This document shows positions 1 through 13,763 of a stretch of 64,000 nt of DNA, one piece after another. The DNA comes from Chryseobacterium sp. E1 (GTDB lineage Bacteria; Bacteroidota; Bacteroidia; Flavobacteriales; Weeksellaceae): positions 3,162,001 through 3,226,000 of the forward strand of contig CP078104.1 in assembly GCA_019203745.1 (NCBI GenBank). The letters are read 5' to 3'. Numbering within the stretch: position 1 is the stretch's first letter; every line of letters starts with the position of its first letter. Both the position numbers and the translations under genes were made by a program. The notes under the pieces were generated by a model, which was given only the letters and a program-made list of their open reading frames with translations, had not been told where the DNA came from and ran no database searches.

Positions 1-2193
1 AACCTGCGGATAAAAAAGACACGGATAAATCAAAGCCGAAAAAATATGCGTTTCAAACTGTACAGGTAGTCGATCTTCAAAAAGGAACTGTAACCAAAGT
101 TTCGGAAATGGAAGGCGATTATTCACAATTGTCCTTTGATGAAGAAGGAAACCAGCTGGCATTTGTGGGAACTTCTTCGGCACAGAATGATTTAGTAAAA
201 CTGTATAAATTATATTACTTTGATTTTAAAGGAAATAAAAAGGAAATGATTACCAATGAAAATACCCAAATGAAAAAAGACTGGGTGATTTCTGAAAACC
301 GTTTACCTTTATTCAGCAAAAACGGTAAACAACTGTATTTTGGGGTTGCTCGAAACCTGTTGCAAAAGATACAGCAATGATTGCCAATGACCATGCCGTT
401 GTAGATATCTGGAACTATAGAGATGATTATCTTCAAACAGTACAGCTAAAGGAGTTGAAAAATGACCTGAAAAAATCTTATGCTGCCGTAATGCAAACGG
501 AAAAACCGGATTTCTTTACGAATATAGACGGTGAGGATCTGGATACTTTACGTCTGGTAAATGAGGGGAATGCCGAATTTGCTTTGGGTATTACCAGTTT
601 GAACAACCGTATTTCTTCACAATGGGAAGGCGCTACAAAGAAAACCTATTTCCTTATTGATCACAAAACAGGAGACAGAACAGAAATTATTAAAAACCTG
701 AATGGAGCCGTTGCAGTATCTCCATTAGGTAAATTTGTGGTGATTTTTGACAGAGAAAAAGGGCAGTGGCTGAGCTATAATGTGAAAACTAAACAAACCC
801 TACCTTTAAATACAGGCTTACCCGTTTCTTTTGTTGATGAAGAATTTGATATGCCGGATTTTCCCAATCCATATGGTATCGCATCCTGGACAGATAAAGA
901 TGAATCTGTGATTATAAAAGATCGCTACGACCTCTGGGAGTTCTTCCTGAACGGCTCAAAAAAGCCAAGAAATATTACCAATGGATTTGGGCGTAAACAT
1001 AAAATAACATTTGATACATACGACTTGGATAAGGATATTAAAAGCCTGAACAGGAAATCTTCTATCTATTTATCAGCATTTGATAATACCTCCAAGGCAA
1101 ACGGAATTTTCAGAACTTCTGTTCAGTCGAAAGCTGATCCTGTGAAAATTCAGATGGAAGACGTTTGGGGATACAGAAGTCTTCAAAAAGCAAAAAATGC
1201 AGAAGAATATATTGTAGTAAAAGAATCCTACACAGATTCTCCCAATATTTTTGTAACCTCTGATTTCTCACAACAGCAAAAGCTGAGTAATACCAATCCT
1301 CAGCAAAAACAATATAATTGGGGAACGGACGAATTGGTACACTGGACAACGCCAAAAGGAAATACTTCTACAGGAATTTTATACAAACCGGAAGATTTCG
1401 ATCCGAACAAAAATATCCTATGATCGTTTATTTCTATGAAAAGCTTTCGGATAATCTGAACCGCTATGTAGCACCGGCACCCACACCTTCACGATTGAAT
1501 ATTTCTTATTTCGTGAGCAACGGATATCTGGTTTTCACCCCTGATATTTCTTACACAGACGGTCTTCCGGGAGAATCTGCTATGGATTACATCAATTCGG
1601 GAGTTGAAAATCTAAAGAAAAACTCCTGGGTAGACGGAACCAAAATCGGAATTCAGGGACAAAGCTGGGGTGGTTACCAGGTAGCCTATCTCATCGCTCA
1701 TACCAATATGTATGCAGCTGCCTGGAGTGGTGCCCTGTTGTTAATATGACTTCCGCATACGGAGGAATCCGATGGACTTCGGGGATGAACAGACAGTTTC
1801 AGTATGAAAAATCTCAGAGTAGACTAGGAAAAAATCTATGGGAGGCTCCGGAACTTTATATTAAAAACTCACCGCTTTTCACCATTGATAAAGTAAAAAC
1901 TCCTGTAGTGATTATGAGTAACGATAAAGATGGAGCAGTGCCTTGGTATCAGGGAATTGAAATGTTTACCGCATTGCGCCGTCTCGAAAACCCGTATGGT
2001 TACTGAATTACAACGGTGATGATCACAACCTCATGAAACGTCAGAACAGAAAAGATATTCAAATTCGTGAGCAGCAGTTTTTGACTACTATCTCAAAGGT
2101 GCTAAAGCTCCGGTCTGGATGACAAAAGGTGTCCCAGCCACCCAAAAAGGAAAAAACTGGGGATTTGAGCTTACAGATGATAAACCTGATTAA
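1..2193 (+). CDS. S9 family peptidase (prolyl oligopeptidase type), 5' truncated by window edge
   Basis: This is a serine peptidase of the prolyl oligopeptidase family, probably periplasmic and acting on peptides. The N-terminal beta-propeller-like region (to about 1400) is followed by an alpha/beta hydrolase domain. The nucleophile motif GQSWGGYQ lies near 1660, and the catalytic Asp and His are likely in SNDKDGAVPW (about 1917) and NGDDHNLM (about 2010). The start lies upstream of base 1; the frame is open from base 3. The reading frame breaks near 352, 1420, 1735, 1995 and 2080. Each break is repaired by one added base, mostly in a homopolymer, so the gene is probably intact in the organism. 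It ends inside the stem of a strong hairpin. Confidence 0.85.
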
Positions 2194-2237
2194 AATAACC
2201 CCGGCGGAGCCAAAGGCTCCGCCGGGGTTATTTTAAA
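2190..2237. terminator. Strong bidirectional hairpin terminator
   Basis: A perfect inverted repeat of about 22 bp (2190-2211 against 2215-2236) has a three-base AAA loop and a very GC-rich core. The outer arm includes the peptidase stop codon, and T-rich sequence follows. It is a rho-independent terminator able to work in both directions. Confidence 0.9.
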
Positions 2238-2341
2238 TATTTCTCCAATAGACAACGCAAATAAACTGACACAATGGCATTTTTTTATGATGGGCCTGTT
2301 GATCACTTTTATTATATTTACCGCCAATTATAATAAACAGT

Positions 2342-3790
2342 ATGGGAATCTTTGATTTTTTAAGAAGAAAAACAACAGACAGGAAAATATCAGTACTCCG
2401 GTTCAGGAAATTGCAATACCGGAGGAAAAAATAGTAGAGGAGGTAGCAGAGGAAGTGGTAGAGGTGACACCGGAGATAAAACAGGAAATCCTTCACAGCC
2501 ACAGCCGGTAGAAGAGCCGTCGGTGAATGAAGAGTACGAAAAAATCAAAACGTATAATGATTATATCGTGTATTCCATTGCGCTGCAGTTAAGGGAGAGT
2601 ATACTCCTATTTCTGCTTTTGAGAAAGACAATGGCGAAATAGAAGGCTTTGTTTATATGGTGACTGAAGATGCTTACGCCCTTCCGGTACATGAGGCCAT
2701 CAGCAAAATGGAAGAAAAATTTGAAAAAGAACTTCAGGAAGGAAAGATCAGGTCTTATATGATCTTATATCACTCCCAGTTTGATCACAATGATAACCAT
2801 AATCCTGCTACTCAGGAGGGAGAATTCAAAGCGATTTCACTTTCTTACCACTTTAAAGGTGCAGATAAAGCAAAAACAGGGTTACCTTATATTTTTGAAA
2901 ACGAAACGGTTACCTATAAAGGTTTTGCAGAATTTTCGCATGAGGAAAATAATGGGATCATGAATCATCAGCTGATCGATGGGAAAGAGTATTTTACCAA
3001 TACGGAAGGAATTGCAGCTCCTGAAACCACAAATGAGGCCGGAATCATTGTAAGAAAATCAAATGTACACAACCTGATCAATACCTGGAGCGGGATTTTT
3101 GGTCACGAAAATTTCCAGACTAAAGATTACGGTCAATATCTGACGAGTGTTTTAATGCAATCTACGGTTGCGGATCCGCTGGGAGAGAGCAAAGGCAAAA
3201 CGGAATTTGAAGATGTAAGATTTAAAACAGTTATTACAGACGAGCTTAGCACTATTATGCCGGAAGTAAAAACGGATTATACTTTTGATTTTGAAACAAG
3301 ATCTGTCCGTGAATGGGAAAATGCCCTGAACTTGCAGGCGATTGTGGCGGGTCCTGCCAGGAATACTTTCGGAATCTGGTTCTTTGCCACCGATTATGCT
3401 GAAAACAGGAATATCTATCTTACACAGCCACATCTGAATGTAAATATCAGTGGTATTGTTTTAATATTGGATGCTCATGAAGGTACTGATTTACCTGATG
3501 GGACGAAGATGAGTGAAGAGTTTACTACGTATATGCCAAGCCAGACTCTTCCTAATTATGCATGTTTTGATTTCATTGCTAAAGTGATAGACTTTAAGGA
3601 GACAGAATTGCTTGAAGACGGAAGTATTAAGGGATACATCGTGAAGTTAAAATTGATCACGCATGAAGAAGCTGAAGACTTCTTTACCATCGATGCTTTT
3701 GTCAATAAAGAGAACATGAGATTTGAAAACCTTACAAAAGGGATGAAAGTTACCGGGGCATTACAGCTTCAGGGTAAGATTGCGGATTAA
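2342..3790 (+). CDS. Hypothetical protein of about 480 residues
   Basis: I do not recognise the family. The corrected frame starts MGIFDF at 2342, runs through a low-complexity Glu/Val/Pro-rich linker (about residues 20-60), then a long globular part. The C-terminal 100 residues contain MRFENLTKGMKVTGALQLQG, which looks like a small beta-barrel or OB-like fold. There is no signal peptide or membrane span, so it is probably cytoplasmic. Frame breaks near 2362, 2490 and 2592 are each repaired by one base; from 2657 to the stop the frame is clean. A terminator follows at 3812. Function unknown. Confidence 0.7.
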
Positions 3791-3811
3791 TAAAATAATA
3801 CATAATAAATA

Positions 3812-3842
3812 AGAGAGTCTGAGTTTTCAGGCTCTTTTTTAT
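3812..3842 (+). terminator. Rho-independent terminator
   Basis: The stem AGAGTCTGA/TCAGGCTCT with a four-base loop is followed by a run of T. It sits 20 bp after the hypothetical gene ending at 3790. Confidence 0.8.
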
Positions 3843-4002
3843 TTTCCGGTTATGAGGAAAGGTTAAAATTTTTATTTAATAAAGAAATGGAATCGAATAT
3901 CTTAATTTAGGGAATACAGAGATAATTTTGTCGCTGATAAAGCTATGTGTCTATGCAGTTCAAAAAATCATAGCTGTATTCTTTTAAAATGAACAGCAAA
4001 AC

Positions 4003-4030
4003 AAAAAAGGCAATCCGAAGACTGCCTTTT
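4003..4030 (-). terminator. Terminator of recA
   Basis: The stem AAGGCAGTC/GATTGCCTT (one G-T pair) has a TTCG-like loop and T runs on both sides. It lies 20 bp beyond the recA stop on the minus strand. Confidence 0.8.
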
Positions 4031-4048
4031 CTATATTTTTTGAAAAAC

Positions 4049-5052
4049 TTATTTGTTGTTTTTCATTTCCTCTTTGATCTTGTTTTCCAATTCCTCGGCA
4101 AGTTCAGGATTGTCTTTTAAAACATCTTTTACAGCATCACGCCCCTGACCTAATTTAGATTCTTCATAGCTGAACCAAGAACCGCTTTTCTTCACGATTC
4201 CCATATCTACTGCCGTATCAAGAATTTCTCCTACTTTAGAAACTCCTTCACCATACATAATATCAAATTCTGCCTGTTTGAAAGGTGGAGCTACTTTGTT
4301 TTTCACAATCTTCACTTTCACACGGCTACCGATCGCTTCGTCACCCTGTTTGATCGGTGCACTTGCTTTTCTGATATCGATTCTTACAGAAGCGTAGAAT
4401 TTAAGAGCGTTACCTCCGGTAGTGGTTTCAGGGTTTCCGAACATTACTCCGATCTTTTCTCTCAACTGGTTGATGAAGATTACCGTACATTTTGTTCTTG
4501 AAATAGTAGCTGTAAGCTTTCTTAATGCCTGAGACATCAATCTTGCGTGAAGACCCATTTTAGAATCTCCCATTTCACCTTCAATTTCAGCCTTTGGCGT
4601 AAGAGCTGCTACCGAGTCAATCACTACGATGTCAATTGCTCCTGAACGGATCAGGTTGTCAGCGATTTCTAAAGCCTGCTCACCGTTGTCCGGCTGGGAA
4701 ATAATAAGGTTTTCAAGATCGATTCCTAACTTTGCTGCATAGGTTCTATCGAAAGCGTGCTCAGCATCAATAAATGCAGCAATACCACCGGCTTTCTGAG
4801 CTTCAGCAATAGCGTGAAGGGTCAAGGTTGTTTTACCTGAAGATTCAGGTCCATATATTTCAATGATTCTTCCTTTTGGATATCCGCCTATACCTAATGC
4901 GATATCTAATCCTAAAGAACCGGAAGGAATTACTTCTACCGTATTGTCTATAGATTCATCACCTAAAGTCATTACAGTTCCCTTTCCATATGTTTTATCT
5001 AGCTTGTCAAGCACTAATGCGAGTGCTTTTTCTTATCATCAATGTTACTCAT
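4049..5052 (-). CDS. recA: Recombinase RecA
   Basis: RecA is the DNA-dependent ATPase that pairs homologous strands and triggers the SOS response by promoting LexA self-cleavage. The Walker A motif [10 protein letters not shown], the Walker B region [12 protein letters not shown] and the loop motif [20 protein letters not shown] are all visible. Length is about 334 residues, normal for the family. The start is set at ATG 5052 ([10 protein letters not shown]), because the frame breaks in an A run near 5030, separating the first ten residues from the rest. No obvious SOS operator was recognised. It is transcribed alone, with its own terminator. Confidence 0.95.
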
Positions 5053-5304
5053 CTCTATTAAAATAATTTCTCAAAAATACATAATTTCTCAATCAAAAAC
5101 TAATATTATTTATCCCTGAAACTGGTTTTTAGAGTTAAAAAATAATAAAATTTTAAGACTGATGTTATTCATAACGAAGGAGATGAAAAATAAATGTAAA
5201 TATAAAATTACGGCTGCAAGCGGAAAATGATGACAGGTTTTACCAGAGCTTTATCCATCCAATAAAAAATACTTATCTTAAAACATTATTTTTAAGATCA
5301 TTCT

Positions 5305-6497
5305 ATGGACAGAAAATTAAAACTATTCCTGATTAAATCCTTTGCAGTATTAGCTGTGATACATTTGGCCTACTTCATTTACGGCTATATAAAATTTGAA
5401 GGGCTAAATAAAATTAATATTTATACGGAATTTTACAGGTTTAAATTTTATGACGATGTCTCCATTTCTCACGTTTTCATATCAGGCCTTTTTCTGTTTT
5501 TCTTCTTTATTTTTCTCCTTAGAAATCATTCCCAAAAGAAATATGAACTTTCAAAAAAACTGGGGATAGGTATTGTACTGCTATTGATATCCTTTTTGTC
5601 CCTGACTTTTTCATGAGTTATAGTTTTGGATTCAATGCAAAATTACGGACTGAATTGCCGGAAAAGGATCTTAATAAAGATAAAACGCTGCTGAATGTCT
5701 TACATCCTTTTTTATACAATTATACTTCCTACAGCTCAGAGAAACTATTTAATCCAAAAAATATTTTATATCCAAAACCTTACCCTGTTATTGAACTGAG
5801 AGATACGGTGTACTACGAGCCGGGTAATAATAAAGATTATTCCTCAACACAGTCCAGATACTACAGTATTGATACCCTGACAATGCTGAGTTCTGATCAT
5901 GAAAAATTAAGTAATAAATCGAGGTCGGTGCTTGATATTCTTGGGCTTGATGCTGAAACGCTGGGAAAAAGATTTATTTCTAAAAAGGAGATAGGAGACA
6001 GTACCGTAATTCTATTTCAAGGGATACAGGTATATCCTGAATATGATGAAAAAATATGTATTTTCCTTGGAAACAAAATTTTGTTCTCTCCATTGCATGA
6101 AGTTCCTGAACGACAGCAGCTGTATCAAAATGCTGTCAAAAGATACAATTTGCTTTACAAATATAGTCAGGACTCACTGCTTTCTTCGTTTCAGAAATTG
6201 GATGTCCTTTTAAAAAAATATAATATAGAAACGCAGATTGTTCCGAAAGATCTGACTAAAGATATCTTTTATTACCGGGATCATAAGCTTGAGCCCCTGA
6301 ATGGGATACGAAATACTTACGAAAGGAATGACTTAAAAGATAAATTTGCAACTCTTGATCGTCTGTTTTACAAGCCGAATTATCTTCATCCTTCTATCAC
6401 AGAAATTTTTATAATTGCTGTCACTGGCGTTTGGCTTATTTTATTTTTACTGTATCTGATCTGGAATTTCAGGAACCGGAAACTTTCTTTCAATTAG
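5305..6497 (+). CDS. Hypothetical four-span membrane protein (probably one gene with a frameshift)
   Basis: The N-terminal part (5305-5616) has three hydrophobic spans and ends in TTTTTCATGA. The second part (5613-6497) starts exactly on that overlap, is mostly soluble, and has a C-terminal span (TEIFIIAVTGVWLILFLLYL). Either these are two translationally coupled genes (ATGA overlap) or, more likely given the error pattern of this sequence, one gene of about 396 residues with a lost T at 5608. The soluble part would be exported. Family not recognised; function unknown. Confidence 0.6.
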
Positions 6498-6530
6498 GAT
6501 AATTTCAAGTTTTCTTTAAAAAATGGCATT

Positions 6531-7712
6531 TTAATGGAAATTTGAATTTTTAGTAATATTCAGATAGTCTTTCAATACTTTCATCTGATCCTTATTTCCT
6601 CTTTTGATTCTGGCGTCCCGACTTACGAGTGTGTCATAGATTTTGTTGAAAAGGATCTTTGATTTTGGAAACAGGGTCTTATAAGGAACTTCCGGAATTT
6701 GCAGTCTTTTGCAAACTTCCTCATCCAGCAGAAACCAGGTACAGCAGATGTGCAGATACCTTAAATTCTTTCTTTGGAATTCAAATTTTAAGATAGGATT
6801 TTCCAGAGATTCATCCAGCAAAGAGTGGGCAAGGAGCACAGAATCTTTGTCAGAAGGTGGCTGAACGGAGGTCCACAAATAAAAATATTCCGTAGCCTGT
6901 TTTTTGTCATCAGGAAGAAGCTGTTCCGGGATTCCCAGAAGGTAGCCTACATATTTCCACAGGTGGAAAATTCCTGTTCTTCTTCAATGGAGATGGTATT
7001 TCCAAGTTTGATAAGGCTGTGAAGAAAAACGAGACTGAAACCGATGTAGGTGGCCATCATATCCCATGAATTGATAGGTTCGCCCCAGTTCTCAGTATCC
7101 CATCCTTTGTAATATTTTTTGATGGAAAGTCTTGCATAGGAATGAATCAGGCGGGTTTTTATAGCAAACTCGTATCCTTTTGCATGAATGTTCAGGGCAT
7201 CATAGCGGGTAGCATTTACCCAGAAATCCAGTGTTTCAGAAAGACGTTTTACTGCTCCTTTTTCAAAGCTTCCGTAGCAATAAGCGGTTTATTGAGGTAG
7301 GCATAATCATAACCTCCGATCAGGCAGTAGTCTCTTAAGGAGATCAGAGAATCGAGATTGCTTCTCATACAAAGTTCAGCACCACTTTTGAGAAGGCCGT
7401 AATCAAGCCATTCCGGTACTTTTTGAGTCTGTGCGAAAAGCTTTTTTACACTTTCGGGAACTGAATCTGTCTCAGAAACTCCATTTCTGATATAACCTTC
7501 TATTTCCCTTGAAGCTTCATGAAATTTTTAGTCAGATAAACATCCTTTACAACCTGATCACCTGTTTCATCAACATGGTAAAAGAAAGAAGCAAACTTCT
7601 CAAAGTCTTTAAAACTAACCTCAGCCCCGGAAAGCTCAATCAGCTGTCTTCCGTTGCCATGTTCCCAAAAATTTCTGAAATGTGGAGCGTCTTTAAACCT
7701 TGGTTGTATCAT
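6531..7712 (-). CDS. Oxygenase MpaB family protein (DUF2236)
   Basis: The corrected protein (about 394 residues) matches the MpaB/latex-clearing-protein fold, a mostly helical b-type haem oxygenase family. Visible family features are SLRDYCLIGGYDYAYLNKPL near 7330, ETLDFWVNATRYD, GYEFAIKTRLIHSYARLSIKK near 7150 with the conserved Arg-x3-His, and EPINSWDMMATYIGFSL near 7040. Substrate is unknown; characterised relatives act on mycophenolic acid precursors or rubber. The start is ATG 7712. Frame breaks near 7500, 7270 and 6880 are repairable by single bases. It stands alone between opposing genes. Confidence 0.75.
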
Positions 7713-7917
7713 TGTTCATTCCTTTACCTATAAAAATACAAGTTTTGCACCGAAGTTTTATGGTGAGATTTATCATTTAGAATATAAGTAAACATCAAGC
7801 TTTCTATTCCTGAAAAATACTACAAAAGGGTAATTTCTTTGCTTTCCAATAAATCCAATCTTTGATACAAATTAACAGCACTCAAACCGATAATCATTAA
7901 TCTAAAAACAAATAATC

Positions 7918-9398
7918 ATGAAAACAAAAATTTTATTACTGCTACTGCTCGGGTGGGTGGGAGTGGTATATGGGCAGATTCAAAATAAAGTTTTCGTCTT
8001 AGATCTTAAACAACCACATAGTAATTCTTTAAAGGCTGAGGAGAATGATTCGAAAAATCAACTCGTTATAAATACCAAAGAACTCTTAGCCTTTAAGTTG
8101 GTTAATGGGAATCCCTATAAGTATAAATATGTTATTAATCATCAATTCATTAATTTTTTTGAGGGACAAAATGAAAATCCTCTACAGGTAATTAATAAGA
8201 ATATGGGAGCTGTTAAGGCCGATTCTTTGAAATCTTTTAATAAGATAACATTGTTAGCAATCAAAAAGGATGAATTAATTGAAAAGAAAAATCTTTTATG
8301 TTATTAGATAAAAAGGAGAAAAAACAAAAATATTTTTTTGATAAAATTAAGTTAGAAGGGGAGATTTTTGATTTAAAAAATGATATAATAAAACTAAAAG
8401 ATATAATAAATTTAAATGGATATCTTTCAGAGTCACCATTTTCTACGAACTTTATAAATCAACATAATCAAACCAAATTACCAACTGCTAAAAACAAAAA
8501 GAAGATATTTCAAATATAAATAATGCTTTTGAACTTTTAAAAAAGATTTTGAAGATTTTAAAAATGAAATTGAGGCTTATATATTAAAGATATCTTCCGA
8601 AGATTTCTTGGATGAAGCAATGTTTACTCCATCTAGAGAATCATTTAAAACAAAATACATGAAACTACTAGCAGACCAAAAGGTATCATTGATGAAGCAG
8701 CTGTTTTTCCCGAAATATTGAGTGAATTCAATAAAAAGAAGAAAGGAATAGACTCTATATCTGAGAAAATAAGCTCGGAAATTTCCAAAATGTATGGAGT
8801 GAAACTTTATAGTTATACCCTTCCCAAAGATATCAATGGTAAAAATATAGATGTAGTAGAAATTACTTTGGAACGATATGACAAAACAATAACCAATCCA
8901 ACACCAGATATTTATAGATATAATATTTGGGTAACCGGAGGTGTCAAGATTGATATAAGTGGAGGAATTTTTCTTACATCATTAATGAATAAAGAATACG
9001 AAACTAAAGATGATACAGGAACCAATAAATTTATTTATGAAAAGAATAAAGGTAATTATGATTTTGGGTTTGGTTCATCTATAAATATTTCCTTAAGAAG
9101 TGGATCATGGATTCGTCCGGCGTTAGGTATAGGAGCATTATTTACTACTGGGCAAAAATTTCAAATAATAACAGGCTTAGGGTTGATTATAGGAAAAGAA
9201 GAAAGAATTATCCTACATGGAGGTTTAGCGATGGGAGCTATTACAGTCATTTCGAATAATTACAAAACTGATGGAAGTACATCCTATAGCTTAGGTGGAG
9301 ATGGTGCTATCCCAACAACTAACAAATTTTCTTTTGGGCACTTTTTTGGAGTAACGTATAATTTGGGAAAAGTGAAAAAACAGGATACTCCAAAATAA
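7918..9398 (+). CDS. Hypothetical exported protein with coiled coil and probable outer-membrane barrel
   Basis: It starts with a clear signal peptide (MKTKILLLLLLGWVGVVYGQ, cleavage after the Gly). A lysine/glutamate-rich region of about 200 residues with coiled-coil character follows. The C-terminal 130 residues have alternating hydrophobic strands and many Gly (IWVTGGVKIDISGGIFLTS, RPALGIGALFTTGQ), typical of a Bacteroidota beta-barrel. Three ORF pieces (7918-8307, 8298-8519, 8718-9398) join into about 493 residues after small frame repairs near 8300, 8510 and 8690. Its AT content is higher than that of neighbours. Function unknown. Confidence 0.6.
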
Positions 9399-9460
9399 TA
9401 ATACTATCAAAATTTATACGAATGACTGCTGCTAATATTAAAACTTAAAGTAAAATAAAC

Positions 9461-9487
9461 AAAAACCTTCCCATTGGGAAGGTTTTA
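9461..9487. terminator. Bidirectional terminator between convergent genes
   Basis: The perfect stem AAAACCTTCCC/GGGAAGGTTTT has a three-base loop. It can serve both the exported protein (+) and gapA (-). Confidence 0.85.
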
Positions 9488-9517
9488 TATTACTCATTGC
9501 TTATTGCTTATTACTCA

Positions 9518-10533
<1,016 letters not shown>

Positions 10534-10554
10534 TTATTAGATTTATAAAAATAA

Positions 10555-11562
<1,008 letters not shown>

Positions 11563-11620
11563 TTACAAAAACAAGTTCAGATTATCGTAGTAACTTTTCA
11601 ATAGTTTTGAATATAAAGTA

Positions 11621-12497
11621 TTAAAAGCTTCTGAAGTTTGTAGGTTTAAAAATATAACGTGCCGTTTTGGTTTCCGGAGCATTCGTGTCAAGCTCATACC
11701 ATGGCGAAATATTCTGTTGAAAAGGATTGGAAAGCAAATGAATAGATTGGGCCGGGGTAAAACCTTCACCCAATAAAAATAATTTTTTCCCTTCTTTATT
11801 TCTGCATACCCCGGCAACAAAACCACATGTCCCGGACTTCCGGGGTAATCAGGATATCACCTGTCTTTAAATCTGAGTTTTTCAATACAGGTTGGGTTTC
11901 CTTGTTGAGAGAGATTGTTCCTGCATAATTAAAGATGAGGTCCAGATAATTCCTGAAACTCGGATAAGAATCATCAAAACCGGCCGTTTTTCTGAAACTT
12001 ACTGAGTTTCCGCTTACGAAAGCTCTGGTTCCGTTTTTATAATCATTCCATTTCAGAAGATCGCCACTGGTAAAATGAAACTGAATCTCGTCAGACCTTT
12101 TCATTGCATATAGATATTCTGCTCTCAATCGGATAACAGCGTCTGCACATTGTTGTAAGTCCTTATTTCCGGTATCAATATCAAACACGGCTTCATGAAG
12201 ATGTTGCGTAGAAATAGGAGCGTCATCATATCTTAGAATCTGACTGCCATAAGGCTTTAGCTTAAAATTTTCAATAAAATATCCGAAAGAATTCTGTTTT
12301 TCATCCTGCCATTCGTAACCTTCAGGAGCTGAAAATCGTTCTTTTATAGTATTCTTTTCTTTATTGACTGAGACGGAATTTTTAGATGTTAAATCCGTTT
12401 TTTCCTGAGAAATATTATTTTTTGGAGCCTTATCTTGGCTGCAGCTCCATAAAATAATGGTCATCACTATTCCGGAAATAATTTTTTTCATATTCAT
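11621..12497 (-). CDS. DUF4846 domain-containing lipoprotein
   Basis: The protein has a lipoprotein signal peptide (lipobox-like LWSC, residues 16-19) and a DUF4846 domain. Recognisable features are RFSAPEGYEW, LKPYGSQILRYDD, HEAVFDIDTGNKDLQQCADAVIRLRAEYLY and, after frame repair near 11840, a tail reading GHVVL..AG and PAQSIHLLSNP. The corrected end is TAA at 11621, earlier than the raw reading frame suggests. It is probably anchored to the outer membrane; the role of DUF4846 is not established. Confidence 0.8.
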
Positions 12498-12682
12498 TTG
12501 ATTCGCTTACAAATATGGTGTTTTTTGTGAGATGTTGAAACATTGAAGTTAAGCATTTTGCCGGAATATTTTAAGGCATTGTTTTTCTGATCAGGAATGT
12601 ACGAATTCAGCTTTTCATAACTTTATAAAATAAACCCATATTTCAGGCAGAAGTTGTCATTCAATGTAAAATATAAAATCTG

Positions 12683-13030
12683 CTAACCTTTTACATTTTC
12701 CTCTTCAGGGATCAGAAGTTTTCCCCAGTCATTCAGCTGCCAGAGAATCTTAACCAGCTTTTCTCCAAGTTCTGTGAGGGTGTATTCAACCCTTGGAGGC
12801 AATTCATTGAAAGACTGTTTGGTCAGAATACCATCCTCAACCATTTCTGTGAGCTGCTGGTTGAGCACCCTACGATCCACCTTAGCAATTCCACGTAAAA
12901 ATTCACTCGGACGTTTTTTCCCTTCATTGATCTGCCATACGATAGGAATTTTCCATTTTCCACTGATGGTATTAACGGCGATTTCCAGCGGACAGATTTT
13001 ATTTTCTTCAGCTCTTCCCTTTGTTTCCAT
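12683..13030 (-). CDS. HxlR family transcriptional regulator
   Basis: This 115-residue winged-helix regulator has the HxlR pattern: CPLEIAVNTISGKWKIPIVW, then KRPSEFLRGIAKVDRRVLNQQL, and the wing in PPRVEYTLTELG. The family often senses redox state or aldehydes through an N-terminal cysteine, present here as Cys13. It is divergent from a peroxiredoxin-like gene 95 bp away, which it probably controls, and the reading frame is intact. Confidence 0.9.
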   Translation of the reverse strand: METKGRAEENKICPLEIAVNTISGKWKIPIVWQINEGKKRPSEFLRGIAKVDRRVLNQQLTEMVEDGILTKQSFNELPPRVEYTLTELGEKLVKILWQLNDWGKLLIPEEENVKG

Positions 13031-13125
13031 AAAATTGACTTTTTATCCCTATGGGTGAAAAATATGCGTTATTGCTTATGTGTAGCGGCTTTTAGACCTT
13101 TGTAAAAATAATAAAATTAAAAACA

Positions 13126-13763
13126 ATGAGCATGTTGGCCAAACAGATTGAGCAGTTGAATCAGGAGCTTTCATCACAACTTCCACAGGAGGTTATAAAT
13201 GCATTTGGAAAGTCTGTTGACGATTTAAAAACAAAAATATTGAAGAAAGATGCATTCAGCCCGGTGAGAAGATGCCTGATTTTTTACTGCCTAATGCAAC
13301 AGGTAAAATGATTGATTCCAACGATGTTCTGAAGAATGGCAAAATGATACTGGCCTTTTACAGAGGTAGTTGGTGTCCTTATTGTCATCTGGAATTAAAA
13401 TTTCTACAGGATAACCTCTCCCGTATAAAAGATAAAAATGCAGTTTTAATCGCTATTTCTCCACAGACTCCGGATCATTCCCTTAGTATGACAGAAAAAT
13501 ATAACCTTGAGTTTGAGGTGTTGACTGATCACAACAATGATTTCGCTAAAAAATTAGGAATTGTTTTTCAGTTGCAGGATTTTGTACTGCCTTATTACCG
13601 TAGTTTAGGAATCAACCTTTCTGATTTTAATAAAAATGAAGAAAATTTACTTCCTGTTCCGGCAGTTTTCATAGTAGATCAGAATAAGGTGATTACATTT
13701 AAATATTTAGATGTAAATTACATGAACAGAGTAGAGGTGGAAGAACTAATACAGGCATTATGA
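13126..13763 (+). CDS. Peroxiredoxin-like (AhpC/TSA) protein
   Basis: This thioredoxin-fold protein of about 212 residues carries the redox motif GSWCPYCHLEL near 13370, so a CxxC pair in the peroxiredoxin-like subfamily. It probably reduces peroxides in the cytoplasm, as no signal peptide is seen. The N-terminal helical segment (MSMLAKQIEQLNQEL) is typical of this subgroup. A frame break lies at about 13268 (missing base before KMPDFLL). It is divergent from the HxlR regulator and overlaps the next gene by four bases (ATGA), suggesting an oxidative or electrophile stress operon. Confidence 0.85.

Noticed and set aside
2287..2355. Short ORF of 22 residues (MMGLLITFIIFTANYNKQYG) before the 2342 gene
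   Set aside because: It overlaps the start of the hypothetical gene, is very short, and could arise by chance; no ribosome binding site or relative was recognised.
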